Below, piece after piece: positions 38,812 through 46,334 of a DNA stretch of 64,000 nt. Origin of the DNA: Psychrobacillus sp042944905 (GTDB taxonomy: Bacteria > Bacillota > Bacilli > Bacillales_A > Planococcaceae); contig NZ_CP168496.1 of NCBI RefSeq assembly GCF_042944905.1, positions 2,976,001-3,040,000 of the forward strand, in the 5' to 3' direction. Below the pieces are notes generated by a model, which worked only from the letters and a program-made list of their open reading frames with translations, was not told the origin of the DNA and made no database searches. Made by a program: the position numbers and the translations under genes. Each line of letters starts with the position of its first letter. Position 1 is the stretch's first letter.

Positions 38812-39876
38812 TTACAAATTCCTTTCTTTCCATGCGTTCCAAATTTTCAAAACTGGAACAGGCATCGGTTGATATACAATCTCTTCTCTTGTAAACCATT
38901 TACAATTTATCGGTAACTCCATATCATTTATTAACCTTGCTTCATAACTTTCCATTTCCCATGTTAGATGGGAAAAAATATGTTTAAAGGTAATTATCTC
39001 TTTACCTTTTTCAATTCTTATTTGGTAATCATGCTCGATTAATTCTTCGATTGTATGGGAAGTAGTCGGGAGTTCGACCATCGGAAATTGCCACATATTT
39101 GCAAGTAAACCTTTAGAAGGACGTTTTTCGAGTAGAATTTTTCCGTCTTTTGCCTCAATGACTACAGCCTTCATTTTGTGAATTTTTGTTTTTTTGTTAA
39201 TCGTTTTAATCGGCAATTCCTCTTGCATCCCTTCAAAAAAAGCTGTGCAATTTTCTCTTACGGGGCATAGCAAACATTTAGGTTTTGTAGGCGTACATAT
39301 TAATGCACCAAGCTCCATTAATCCTTGATTGAATGCAGAGGGATTTTCTACATCGATTAATTCCATAACTGCTTCTTCAAATATTTTTTTTGATTTTGGT
39401 TTTGCAATATCTTCTTTTATTAATAAAAGCCGGGAAAGCACACGCATTACATTTCCGTCAACTGCATGTTCTGGCACACCGTATGCAATACTAAGAACTG
39501 CTCCAGCAGTATATGGACCAACGCCTTTTAGAGTAGATATTTCTTTTCTAGTAGATGGAACGACACCATGATATTCTTCTATCACTTCTTTTACTCCGGC
39601 TTGTAAGTTCCGAGCTCTTGAATAATACCCTAAACCTTCCCATTCTTTCAGCAGTTCCTCTTCCTCTGCATTCGCAAGTGATTCAAGCGAAGGATATTTT
39701 GTGAGAAATCTTTCATAATAAGGAATAACAGTATCTACCTTTGTTTGTTGAAGCATCACTTCCGAAACCCAAATTTTATATGGGTCTTTTGTTTTTCGCC
39801 ATGGCAGATCACGTTGTTCTTCTTCGAACCAAGAGACTAAAGCATTACTTACTTGTTTTTTATATAAATCGTTCAA
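38812..39876 (-). CDS. mutY: A/G-specific adenine DNA glycosylase MutY
   Basis: Base-excision repair enzyme that removes adenine mispaired with 8-oxoguanine. Start taken as TTG at 39876 (AAGGAAGG, 8 nt upstream), giving 354 aa; a TTG ten codons earlier lacks an RBS. Motifs: catalytic Glu in WVSEVMLQQTKVDTVIPYY, helix-hairpin-helix LKGVGPYTAGAV with catalytic Asp in HAVDGNVMRVL, 4Fe-4S ligands CTPTKPKCLLCPVRENC, and a C-terminal NUDIX-like 8-oxoG recognition domain (~residues 225-350). Upstream of fabL as in B. subtilis. Confidence 0.94.
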   Translation of the reverse strand: MNDLYKKQVSNALVSWFEEEQRDLPWRKTKDPYKIWVSEVMLQQTKVDTVIPYYERFLTKYPSLESLANAEEEELLKEWEGLGYYSRARNLQAGVKEVIEEYHGVVPSTRKEISTLKGVGPYTAGAVLSIAYGVPEHAVDGNVMRVLSRLLLIKEDIAKPKSKKIFEEAVMELIDVENPSAFNQGLMELGALICTPTKPKCLLCPVRENCTAFFEGMQEELPIKTINKKTKIHKMKAVVIEAKDGKILLEKRPSKGLLANMWQFPMVELPTTSHTIEELIEHDYQIRIEKGKEIITFKHIFSHLTWEMESYEARLINDMELPINCKWFTREEIVYQPMPVPVLKIWNAWKERNL

Positions 39877-39999
39877 TGTAAAATCCTTCCTTGCGATTAT
39901 TGACAAGAATAATCGGGTATATAATAGTGTGGACTTTGTTATTTTTCTTATTTTATTTTATGATGAAAATAACTTGTTGTCCAAAAAGGAGTTGGTCGT

Positions 40000-40980
40000 A
40001 TGGATACAGGTACACATATCGTAATGGGCATTGCCCTTGGAGGATTAGCACTTGCTGACCCTGTTGTTGCAAGTAGTTCCATAACCACTGCAGCAGTTAT
40101 TGCAGGCACCATTATCGGTTCGCAAGCACCTGATATAGATACAGTTTTAAAACTGCGCAATAATGCGGTGTATATTAGACATCATCGTGGAATTACACAT
40201 TCCATACCCGCTGTTATTTTATGGCCTTTGCTTATTTCGTCTGTTATATGGTTATTCGTACAAGATTCAAACTTTCTTCATCTATGGCTATGGACCTTTT
40301 TAGCTGTTTTTTTGCATGTGTTTGTCGACATTTTTAACTCTTATGGAACCCAAGCGATTCGACCTTTTTCAAGGAAATGGGTAGCGCTTGGTGTGATAAA
40401 TACATTTGATCCGATTATTTTCGGATTGCACATAGTGGGGTTACTATTTTGGATGTTCGGTGCAAACCCAGTACCTACATTTCTTATTATGTACGCAATC
40501 ATCTTTTGCTATTATATTTTAAGATTTGCTGTACAAGCTGCCGTAAAAAATGCCGTAAAACGAACGATTCCAAATGCAAAACAAATAATAATTGCACCTA
40601 CGATGAAGTTTTTTCAGTGGCGAGTTGCCGCAAATTCAGAAACGCACCATTATGTTGGCAGAGCATACGGTCGATCCATTACGATATACGATAAATTCGA
40701 ACGTGTTCCACTTCCTGATTCCGAATTAGTTAAAGCAGCTTTGAAGGATAAAAATTTAAGCGCTTTTGTTTCTTTTTCGCCTATCTATCGATGGGAAATT
40801 ACGGAACTTGACCATATATACGAAGTACGCTTAATCGATTTAAGGTATAGAAGTAATGATTATTACCCCTTTGTAGCAGTAGCTCATCTCAATGAAGAGT
40901 TAGAAATTGTTAACTCTTATACAGGATGGATATTTAGCGAAGATAAACTACGTAAAAAACTCGACTTCATGCCTAATTAA
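40000..40980 (+). CDS. yfhP: membrane-bound metal-dependent hydrolase (YfhP/YdjM family)
   Basis: A 326-aa membrane protein with about four helices in the first 200 residues and a soluble C-terminal part. The N-terminal MDTGTHIVMGIALGG, the QAPDIDTV and the RHHRGITHSI motifs are the metal-binding signature of the LexA-regulated YdjM-like hydrolase family (DUF457). In B. subtilis, YfhP is reported as a regulator of the neighbouring yfhQRS/fabL/sspE genes, but this cannot be inferred here. It is divergent from mutY. RBS AAAAGGAG. Confidence 0.9.
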   Translation: MDTGTHIVMGIALGGLALADPVVASSSITTAAVIAGTIIGSQAPDIDTVLKLRNNAVYIRHHRGITHSIPAVILWPLLISSVIWLFVQDSNFLHLWLWTFLAVFLHVFVDIFNSYGTQAIRPFSRKWVALGVINTFDPIIFGLHIVGLLFWMFGANPVPTFLIMYAIIFCYYILRFAVQAAVKNAVKRTIPNAKQIIIAPTMKFFQWRVAANSETHHYVGRAYGRSITIYDKFERVPLPDSELVKAALKDKNLSAFVSFSPIYRWEITELDHIYEVRLIDLRYRSNDYYPFVAVAHLNEELEIVNSYTGWIFSEDKLRKKLDFMPN

Positions 40981-40983
40981 GAA

Positions 40984-41015
40984 AAACCGGGCAAAAAGAC
41001 GCCCGGTCCTTTTTT
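40984..41015. terminator. bidirectional terminator
   Basis: ACCGGGC and GCCCGGT with an 8-nt loop, flanked by AAAAA and TTTTTT. It lies between convergent yfhP and the zinc-ribbon gene. Confidence 0.85.
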
Positions 41016-41017
41016 GT

Positions 41018-41275
41018 TTATTTTACGTCCGATATTTTATACACCATTCCATGTATTCCTTTGTATACCTTCGGATACATTTGCGCTCCGCACTGCTCGC
41101 ATTCAAACATGGGTGGCACAGTTGGATCACCATCGTCCATTCGATCAAAATCTCTTACTACTTGGTATGGAATTTTCTCTTCTGCATCACACAATAGACA
41201 TTCGTATATTACTGGTGCCTTGATAATAGTTGATTTGCTTTTGTTTTTCTTTTTGCGTGGTTTGCTGACTGGTGA
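41018..41275 (-). pseudogene. small zinc-ribbon gene overlapped or disrupted at its 5' end by the transposase element
   Basis: An open frame on the minus strand, in a different frame from the transposase, with clear protein character: a basic start SKPRKKKNKSKSTIIK, then two CxxC pairs (YECLLCDAEEK and FECEQCGAQMYPK) and the end GMVYKISDVK. It looks like an ~83-aa zinc-ribbon protein of the form M-SKPRKKK..., but the codon where ATG is expected reads GTC, and a TGA stands 6 codons upstream. Either the IS end has replaced the start codon, or translation begins at one of two ATT codons 4-7 nt after AAAGGGTG. A terminator follows the stop. Confidence 0.6.
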
Positions 41276-42473
41276 AATAATGAATCACCCTTTCTAAATA
41301 GTTTCTTGTATTATCGCATAAAGCTACCCGTATCGTTAGCACTCCCTCCTGAAGACAGACTTCCCCCTTATAGATGTAGCAGTTGTCGCATTTTGGGCAT
41401 CTCAAAGGATCCGGCTGTTTTGCAGCCAGAAATTTCTCTCTCCAATTACGTCTTTTTAGTTTAGAACCTATTCTAACGATCCACTTCTTTACTTCCTTCT
41501 GCCATTTCGTCAGTAATTTTCTAGTATCACCTTTGGTTTTACGTGAGTACATACCATAATGACGTATAGTTTTGAATTGTTCATCGGGGATATGACGAAT
41601 TAATCGAGAAATAAACTCTTCTACAGAAATTGTTTCTTTCTTTTGCTGACCATCGGACTTATCTTTGTATGTAAAAGTTACATTTTGACCATCATATGCT
41701 TCGATCCGATTCAACCCTATTGCAGGTCGACGCATATAACGCCCAATGTATCTTAGTTGTTCTTCTATCTTTCCCTTTTGTTTTGGCGCATGTATATAGA
41801 AACCTTCCCCATTATTTTGGTAGGCTGCTTGAAGGCGTGATTGCACTTGCTTTTTCTCTCTAGGATTTAAATTCTTTCTGATTAGTTTTAGGACAACTGT
41901 CTGCCATTGCTTCCGTAGCATCTCAAAAGGTAAGAAATCATATTTTACGTATTCACCTTGTGCATTAATACCTCCCATGGTCACTAACATATGGACATGT
42001 GGGTTAAAATTAACTCTTGATCCGAATGTGTGGAGACCTGATATTATACCAGGAATCACCTTTGTTTTTTTATAAAAGTAATCTCTAAGAAGTTTAGCAG
42101 CTTCATCCATCATTGGTTTTAAAAGACGTCTGTGTAGCAAGAAGACTTCACGCAATCCTTCATCTACCGTAAAAATCACATGGCGGTGGTTGACTTGAAA
42201 CATATCATGGGACATTAGACGGCTCCATTCTTCACTTTCTCCCACTGAACAAGTTGTACAGAAACGTCCTTTGCATCGATAGGCTACTTTTTTTACATCA
42301 TGACATCCTTCACATACAAAGAGCTTGAAACCATTAACTACCTTTCCGCATCCCTTGAATTTTTCAACTTCTTTTACAACTATAGGTCTTACCTTGTTTT
42401 CATGTTTCAATAAAAATTGATTCCAATGATTATGCTCATCAAAAAATATTCTTTTTAATATATTCTTTTCCAT
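41187..42473 (-). CDS. IS91-like (HUH, Y2-type) transposase
   Basis: A 428-aa transposase. Residues ~38-85 form an N-terminal zinc-binding domain (CEGC, CKGRFCTTC), typical of the IS91/IS801/ISCR group. The HUH motif is FNPHVHMLVTMGG (~residues 165-177) and the tyrosine motif RYIGRYMRRPAIG (~250), with two Tyr four apart as in Y2 rolling-circle transposases. A C-terminal zinc ribbon follows (CPKCDNCYIYKG). The last ~25 residues (QQTTQKEKQKQ onward) are read from DNA that encodes the zinc-ribbon gene in another frame, so the natural transposase end was probably different. No convincing RBS is seen before the ATG. Confidence 0.88.
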   Translation of the reverse strand: MEKNILKRIFFDEHNHWNQFLLKHENKVRPIVVKEVEKFKGCGKVVNGFKLFVCEGCHDVKKVAYRCKGRFCTTCSVGESEEWSRLMSHDMFQVNHRHVIFTVDEGLREVFLLHRRLLKPMMDEAAKLLRDYFYKKTKVIPGIISGLHTFGSRVNFNPHVHMLVTMGGINAQGEYVKYDFLPFEMLRKQWQTVVLKLIRKNLNPREKKQVQSRLQAAYQNNGEGFYIHAPKQKGKIEEQLRYIGRYMRRPAIGLNRIEAYDGQNVTFTYKDKSDGQQKKETISVEEFISRLIRHIPDEQFKTIRHYGMYSRKTKGDTRKLLTKWQKEVKKWIVRIGSKLKRRNWREKFLAAKQPDPLRCPKCDNCYIYKGEVCLQEGVLTIRVALCDNTRNYLERVIHYFTSQQTTQKEKQKQINYYQGTSNIRMSIV

Positions 42474-42513
42474 ATAACAAATGTACCATGAACCCTGTGT
42501 TCACGGTACATTT
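41265..42513 (-). mobile_element. IS91-like element (approximate limits)
   Basis: Limits are estimated: the right limit is the hairpin at 42480-42512 next to repeat R2, and the left limit is where sequence turns into the zinc-ribbon gene (~41265-41280). No terminal inverted repeats or target duplication were found, as expected for the IS91 family, which lacks both. Confidence 0.5.
42480..42512 (-). repeat. hairpin just upstream of the transposase start
   Basis: AATGTACCATGAAC and GTTCACGGTACATT form a 14-bp stem with one mismatch and a ~5-nt loop, 7 nt before the transposase ATG. It may be the terminus of the IS, or a structure that blocks read-through translation of the transposase. Confidence 0.7.
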
Positions 42514-43030
42514 TCATATACTTTCTTATCTTTTAAGATAAGCGCAAGCGTCCTTTAAGTGCACCTGGTCATCACCAATTCCCGAGTGCTTTGGACTAAA
42601 CATTAGCCACACTATTACCGGTGGATTTTTTGTGGATCGTGAAGTGACTGCGTCACTTCACGATCCATTTTTTTCGGTAATCTTGTGGCGGATGTTTGTC
42701 CGTCGCCCTCTTGAAATATGTAGAGACACGGTGCATTTGGTTTGGTTAATGAGAGAATAGATACTTACCTATTCTTTTAAAACCGAACGAAGATACAATT
42801 TCGTCCGCTCAGCGCTTCTTTATCAATGAATACTATCTATTTTTTCTCTACTTCCTCTTGCTACTTTATTAAACAAAGGAAAGTACCAGAAGCATATTGT
42901 CTTTCTTTTTTGCACAGTTGATTGGAGCGGAAGCGGCGACTCCAGCGGGAAAAGCGTGTCCAGGTGAGACCCCACAGCGAAGCGAGAAGGCTCACGGACC
43001 GCCCGCGGAAATCAACCTGTTGCTAGCGTT
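42514..43030 (+). repeat. dispersed intergenic repeat, copy R2 (most complete)
   Basis: About 500 bp from TTCATATACTTTCTT to CAACCTGTTGCTAGCG. It shares with R1 and R3 the block AGTGCTTTGGACTAAACAT, the 33-nt palindrome at 42634-42666, CCGTCGCCCTCTTG and the ACGAAGAT...TTTCGTCCGCTCAGCGC hairpin. It contains the 100-bp GC-rich element at 42917-43016. R3 carries a decayed version of that part. Confidence 0.85.
42917..43016 (+). repeat. 100-bp GC-rich element with terminal inverted repeats
   Basis: Ends GTTGATT and AATCAAC are inverted repeats. The interior is much richer in GC than the surroundings and contains GGAGCGGAAGCGGCGACTCC, GGTGAGACCCC and CTCACGGACCGCCCGCGGAA. Very similar sequences occur as high-copy intergenic repeats in many Bacillales genomes (recognised from general knowledge, not searched here). 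Confidence 0.75.
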
Positions 43031-43032
43031 TT

Positions 43033-43299
43033 TTAGTTTAGAAAATCATCCACTTCAAGAAGATGCTTGTACTTTTCATTGGAGCTAGCGAATTCATGTA
43101 GCTGATCTCCATATCCTTCAATCCATTTTGTAATAACCATTTCGGTTACCGCTGCTCCTTTATAATCATAACCTGCTCGAGCATAGGAAGATTCGAAATC
43201 TGACCAAAGGAGCTCAATCCAAGTTCGTGCTTTAGAAGCAGATAGCTGTTCGTTTTTTTCAATTAATTGTGTTGTTAATGCATCTATTTTATCTTGCAT
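43033..43299 (-). CDS. yfhJ: WVELL-family protein YfhJ
   Basis: A small 88-aa soluble protein named for its WVELL-like motif, here ARTWIELLWSDFESSYARAG (~residues 25-44), with KWIEGYGDQLHEF later. This family accompanies yfhH/recX in Bacillales; its function is unknown. RBS AAGGAAGG before ATG. It starts 1 nt after the yfhH stop, so the two are co-transcribed. In B. subtilis sspK and csbB follow; here the dispersed repeat R2 and the IS lie there instead. Confidence 0.88.
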   Translation of the reverse strand: MQDKIDALTTQLIEKNEQLSASKARTWIELLWSDFESSYARAGYDYKGAAVTEMVITKWIEGYGDQLHEFASSNEKYKHLLEVDDFLN

Positions 43300-43300
43300 G

Positions 43301-43630
43301 TTATTTTCCTTCCTTTAATGGCTGTAGTAGAGATATCGGTAATGCTTCCTCATACTTAGCTCCGCCCAATCTATATCCCCAAGCAAATCTTCCTTTAAGG
43401 TACTCCACTTGAAAGAACATCCCGGGATCACTAGATATTCGGTACATTTCGCCAGGTTTAATAGTAGTTGGATCAATTAAGAATGCTTGTGCCATCGTTG
43501 CTTTTCTTTCGTAAACAGCATACTCATTTACAATTCCTAATTGTTCTGCTTTTCTGGCTTTCTCTTTTAAATTTGCAATTTCTGTTCGTAATTCATGTTC
43601 AGCCATTTCACTATATTTTTTTTCACTCAT
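43301..43630 (-). CDS. yfhH: YfhH family protein (DUF1811)
   Basis: A 109-aa protein from the ATG at 43630; N-terminal helical region (SEMAEHELRTEIANLKEKARKAEQLG) and C-terminal SH3-like beta part (GEMYRISSDPGMFFQVEYLKGRFAWGYRLGG). This matches B. subtilis YfhH, known only structurally. The ATG overlaps the end of recX by 8 nt, with AAAAGGAG inside recX, which indicates coupling. A TTG nine codons upstream is possible but has no RBS. Confidence 0.87.
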   Translation of the reverse strand: MSEKKYSEMAEHELRTEIANLKEKARKAEQLGIVNEYAVYERKATMAQAFLIDPTTIKPGEMYRISSDPGMFFQVEYLKGRFAWGYRLGGAKYEEALPISLLQPLKEGK

Positions 43631-44435
43631 CTTGTTGTTCCAACTCCTTTTTTTCAATATACAAATCGATTTGTTCTCCAGGAAATCCCTTTTGAAAAAG
43701 TGCAGTTTTTACCCGTTTTTTCAAGTCATATCCCGAATATTTGGATGCATACTTTCTCCAAACTTTATCTGCTTGCGTGGCAATTATATCTTCCCATTCT
43801 TCCTGTTCTTTTTCCAATTCAAAGGAGTCTAACGCTTGGGAGATAATGGTGAAATTATATCCTTTTCTCTGCAGCGAATCTTGTACTTTTTGTTTTACTT
43901 GTCTTGGTGTCTTATCTGCGTTTTGATTTATTATTTTCTCGGTTAGCATCCGGGCAATCGTAAGTTGTTCGTCTTCGGAATAAGTTGCTAGTACTTCGTC
44001 TTGAAGATCTTTCTCAATTCCTTTTTTCTTCAATTCTTGTCGGATAGCTGTAGGACCTTTTTTACTATTTTTCTTTTGTGTATTTACTAATGCTTTGGTA
44101 AAGCTCTCGTCATTTAAAAACCCATGTTCATATAATTTGCGAACTGCTTCTAAAATAACCGCTTCACCAAATTCACTCATTTGTAACTTCTGCTTTACTT
44201 CATGTTCACTTCTCATACGATAACTTAAAAAGTTGATCGCTTTATTATAAGCCTTTCTTACTTCATCATCAAAAACGATTTCATCAATTGTAAAAGCTTC
44301 CATCACTTTCCCTTTTGAAAGCTGATACTTGATGAGGACTGCTTCATCGACACTAAAAGCATATTTTTCATCCAAATATAAATTATATCGTTCTTTATTG
44401 TTTTTTTGACGACCTATTTTTGTAATAATCGGCAT
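43623..44435 (-). CDS. recX: recombination regulator RecX
   Basis: Modulates RecA filaments by binding along the groove. 270 aa with three-helix RecX repeats (for example AINFLSYRMRSEHEVKQKLQ and GFLNDESFTKALVNTQKK, then KGPTAIRQELKKKGI), longer than E. coli RecX but normal for Bacillus (264 aa). The ATG at 44435 follows GGAGAG; a longer reading (to 44483) overlaps the promoter region of yfhF and is rejected. It is divergent from yfhF and is the first gene of the recX-yfhH-yfhJ operon. Confidence 0.93.
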   Translation of the reverse strand: MPIITKIGRQKNNKERYNLYLDEKYAFSVDEAVLIKYQLSKGKVMEAFTIDEIVFDDEVRKAYNKAINFLSYRMRSEHEVKQKLQMSEFGEAVILEAVRKLYEHGFLNDESFTKALVNTQKKNSKKGPTAIRQELKKKGIEKDLQDEVLATYSEDEQLTIARMLTEKIINQNADKTPRQVKQKVQDSLQRKGYNFTIISQALDSFELEKEQEEWEDIIATQADKVWRKYASKYSGYDLKKRVKTALFQKGFPGEQIDLYIEKKELEQQDE

Positions 44436-44533
44436 GACTAAATCTCTCCATTCCTCTTCTATTATTATAGCGTATATATTCATAGGTGATAACTGCGAGG
44501 CATGCTAAGATATCTTTAAGGGAGGTTTGGATA

Positions 44534-45430
44534 ATGAAAATCGCAATTACCGGCGGTACAGGATTCGTGGGAAGAGAACTGACGAAGCTTCTTGTGCAAA
44601 AAGGACATCATGTTTTTATTTTATCTCGTTCAACAAATAAACTATTAAATGACACAACTACTATTGCATGGTTAACGGAAAATTCTCAACCTGAAAAAGA
44701 ATTAGAAGGAATCGACGCAATCGTCAATCTGGCTGGTGAATCTATTAATAATGGAAGATGGACAGTAGAGCAAAAAAAGAAAATTTACGACAGTCGTATG
44801 CGAGCAACCGATGAAGTACTCCGAATACTTAAAGCTTTGAAACTTAAACCTAAAGTTCTCGTAAATGCTAGTGCAATAGGAATTTATCCAGCCTCTGAGG
44901 ACAAAGTATATACAGAAAAATCAACTGCAACCGGCACGGACTTTCTAGCGAAAACCGTTCATGATTGGGAGAAAAAAGCTATGTCAGCTGAACAATTAGG
45001 CATTCGAGTAGCTTATGGAAGATTCGGCATTATTCTTGGAAAAAATGATGGTGCTCTCCCTCTTATGGCACTACCATATAAAATGTTTGTCGGGGGACCA
45101 ATTGGTTCTGGCCAAAACTGGATGTCTTGGGTTCATGTGAAAGATGTTGCGAATGCTTTACTTTTTGCAGTTGAACACGATTTACAAGGTCCTTTTAATG
45201 TGGCTGCTCCACATGCAAAAAGGATGAATGAATTCGGAAAAACGCTCGCAACTGTGTTAAAAAGACCATATTATTTCCCTGTTCCTTCTTTCGCTTTAAA
45301 ACTAGCACTCGGCGAAAAAAGCCAGCTTGTAATAGAAGGGCAACATGTACTACCAACAGTTTTATCGGAAAATGGGTTTAATTTTGAATTCCCTGATTTG
45401 ACAAATGCCTTAAACGATATTTATAAATGA
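44534..45430 (+). CDS. yfhF: TIGR01777 family NAD(P)-binding epimerase-like protein (YfhF)
   Basis: A 298-aa SDR39U1/TIGR01777 protein: Rossmann loop AITGGTGFVGRELTKLL at the N-terminus, conserved VNLAGESINNGRW and LVNASAIGIYP, and the C-terminal DUF1731 region (PYYFPVPSFALKLALGE and VLPTVLSENGFNFEFPDL). Substrate unknown; members act like sugar-nucleotide epimerases in fold. The ATG at 44534 follows GGGAGG. Divergent from recX, as in B. subtilis. Confidence 0.92.
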   Translation: MKIAITGGTGFVGRELTKLLVQKGHHVFILSRSTNKLLNDTTTIAWLTENSQPEKELEGIDAIVNLAGESINNGRWTVEQKKKIYDSRMRATDEVLRILKALKLKPKVLVNASAIGIYPASEDKVYTEKSTATGTDFLAKTVHDWEKKAMSAEQLGIRVAYGRFGIILGKNDGALPLMALPYKMFVGGPIGSGQNWMSWVHVKDVANALLFAVEHDLQGPFNVAAPHAKRMNEFGKTLATVLKRPYYFPVPSFALKLALGEKSQLVIEGQHVLPTVLSENGFNFEFPDLTNALNDIYK

Positions 45431-45457
45431 ATAAATGAAACTGTCTAGCGCAACCTA
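45428..45457 (+). promoter_or_regulatory. candidate sigma-G promoter of pdaA
   Basis: TGAATA, 17 nt, CAACCTA, matching the sigma-G pattern except one -10 base. The -35 overlaps the yfhF stop codon and the -10 lies in the left arm of the yfhF terminator. B. subtilis pdaA is forespore-expressed, which agrees. Confidence 0.45.
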
Positions 45458-45482
45458 TTTAAAAAGAAAGGTTGCGTTTTTT
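45448..45482 (+). terminator. terminator of yfhF
   Basis: GCGCAACCT and AGGTTGCG with a 12-nt loop, then TTTTTT immediately before the pdaA ATG. Confidence 0.75.
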
Positions 45483-46289
45483 ATGTGGAAATATCATGTG
45501 TTTGGAATAGTATTAGCAGCTTTTGTCTTAAGTATGGGATTTTTCTATCAGCCGTTCTCTGCACAATCAAAAGAAATACATTGGGGATTAAAAAAAGCGA
45601 CAAAGGAAGTACCAGCTGAAGCTGGAGCAGAGCTAGATGCAATGCTTGAAAAACATGGAGCAGTTTATAAAGGCTCCCCCGATAAAAAAATCATTTATTT
45701 CACTTTTGATAATGGCTATGAAAATGGGTATACAGAGAGCATTTTAGACACGCTTAAACAAGAAAATATTAAAGCCACTTTCTTTCTAACCGGTCATTAT
45801 TTAGAGAGTGCCGCACCGCTTGTAAAAAGGATGATTGAAGACGGTCATCAAATAGGAAACCATTCATATGGTCATCCGAACTTGGCTAGACTTACAAAAG
45901 AAGGGGTAAAAAAAGAATTACAAAAGTTTGACCAACGTTTAAGTGAATTAACTCCGTTAAAGAGAACGACTGTGACGCGACCACCTGAAGGTATTTTTAA
46001 TGAACAGGTATTAGAAGCTGCAAACGAAATTGGCTATCAGCATATATTTTGGTCCGTCGCTTTTATTGATTGGCATCGAGATCAGAAAAAAGGCGGTAAA
46101 TACGCTTATGACCAATTAATGTCTCAAATTCACCCAGGAGCAATCATATTAATGCATACTGTATCACCTGATAATGCAGAAGGTCTACCTATGTTTATCA
46201 CGGAAGCAAGAAAGATGGGCTATACATTTGGAACACTAGATGAACTAAACATGAATAATCTGGATATTCCGCTTTCTTCCCAACAATGA
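45483..46289 (+). CDS. pdaA: spore cortex peptidoglycan N-acetylmuramic deacetylase PdaA
   Basis: Polysaccharide deacetylase required to make muramic delta-lactam, which marks the spore cortex for germination hydrolases. From the ATG at 45483 it has 268 aa: signal peptide (~1-25), then the NodB domain with YFTFDNGYENGYTESIL (catalytic Asp, with Asn where most NodB enzymes have Asp, as in PdaA), HSYGHPNL (metal His), TVTRPPEGIF and HPGAIILMHTVSPDNAE. B. subtilis PdaA has 263 aa. The RBS AGAAAGG lies in the right arm of the yfhF terminator; an ATG 16 codons upstream has no RBS. Confidence 0.93.
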   Translation: MWKYHVFGIVLAAFVLSMGFFYQPFSAQSKEIHWGLKKATKEVPAEAGAELDAMLEKHGAVYKGSPDKKIIYFTFDNGYENGYTESILDTLKQENIKATFFLTGHYLESAAPLVKRMIEDGHQIGNHSYGHPNLARLTKEGVKKELQKFDQRLSELTPLKRTTVTRPPEGIFNEQVLEAANEIGYQHIFWSVAFIDWHRDQKKGGKYAYDQLMSQIHPGAIILMHTVSPDNAEGLPMFITEARKMGYTFGTLDELNMNNLDIPLSSQQ

Positions 46290-46293
46290 TTTT

Positions 46294-46326
46294 GTCCTTT
46301 ATAATAGAAGGAAGATTATAAAGGAC
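46294..46326 (+). repeat. inverted repeat between pdaA and rlmD
   Basis: GTCCTTTATAAT and ATTATAAAGGAC, 12-bp perfect arms with a 9-nt loop, no T run, ending 8 nt before the rlmD start. It could be an operator or a structure exposing the RBS. Confidence 0.6.
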
Positions 46327-46334
46327 GTGAAGGA

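Noticed and set aside
41187..42473. IS200/IS605 (Y1) transposase
   Set aside because: Length, N-terminal zinc-binding domain and two tyrosines four residues apart fit the IS91 group, not the ~150-aa TnpA.
42897..43088. 63-codon ORF over the 100-bp GC-rich element
   Set aside because: The coding look comes from the GC-rich repeat; it overlaps the end of yfhJ.
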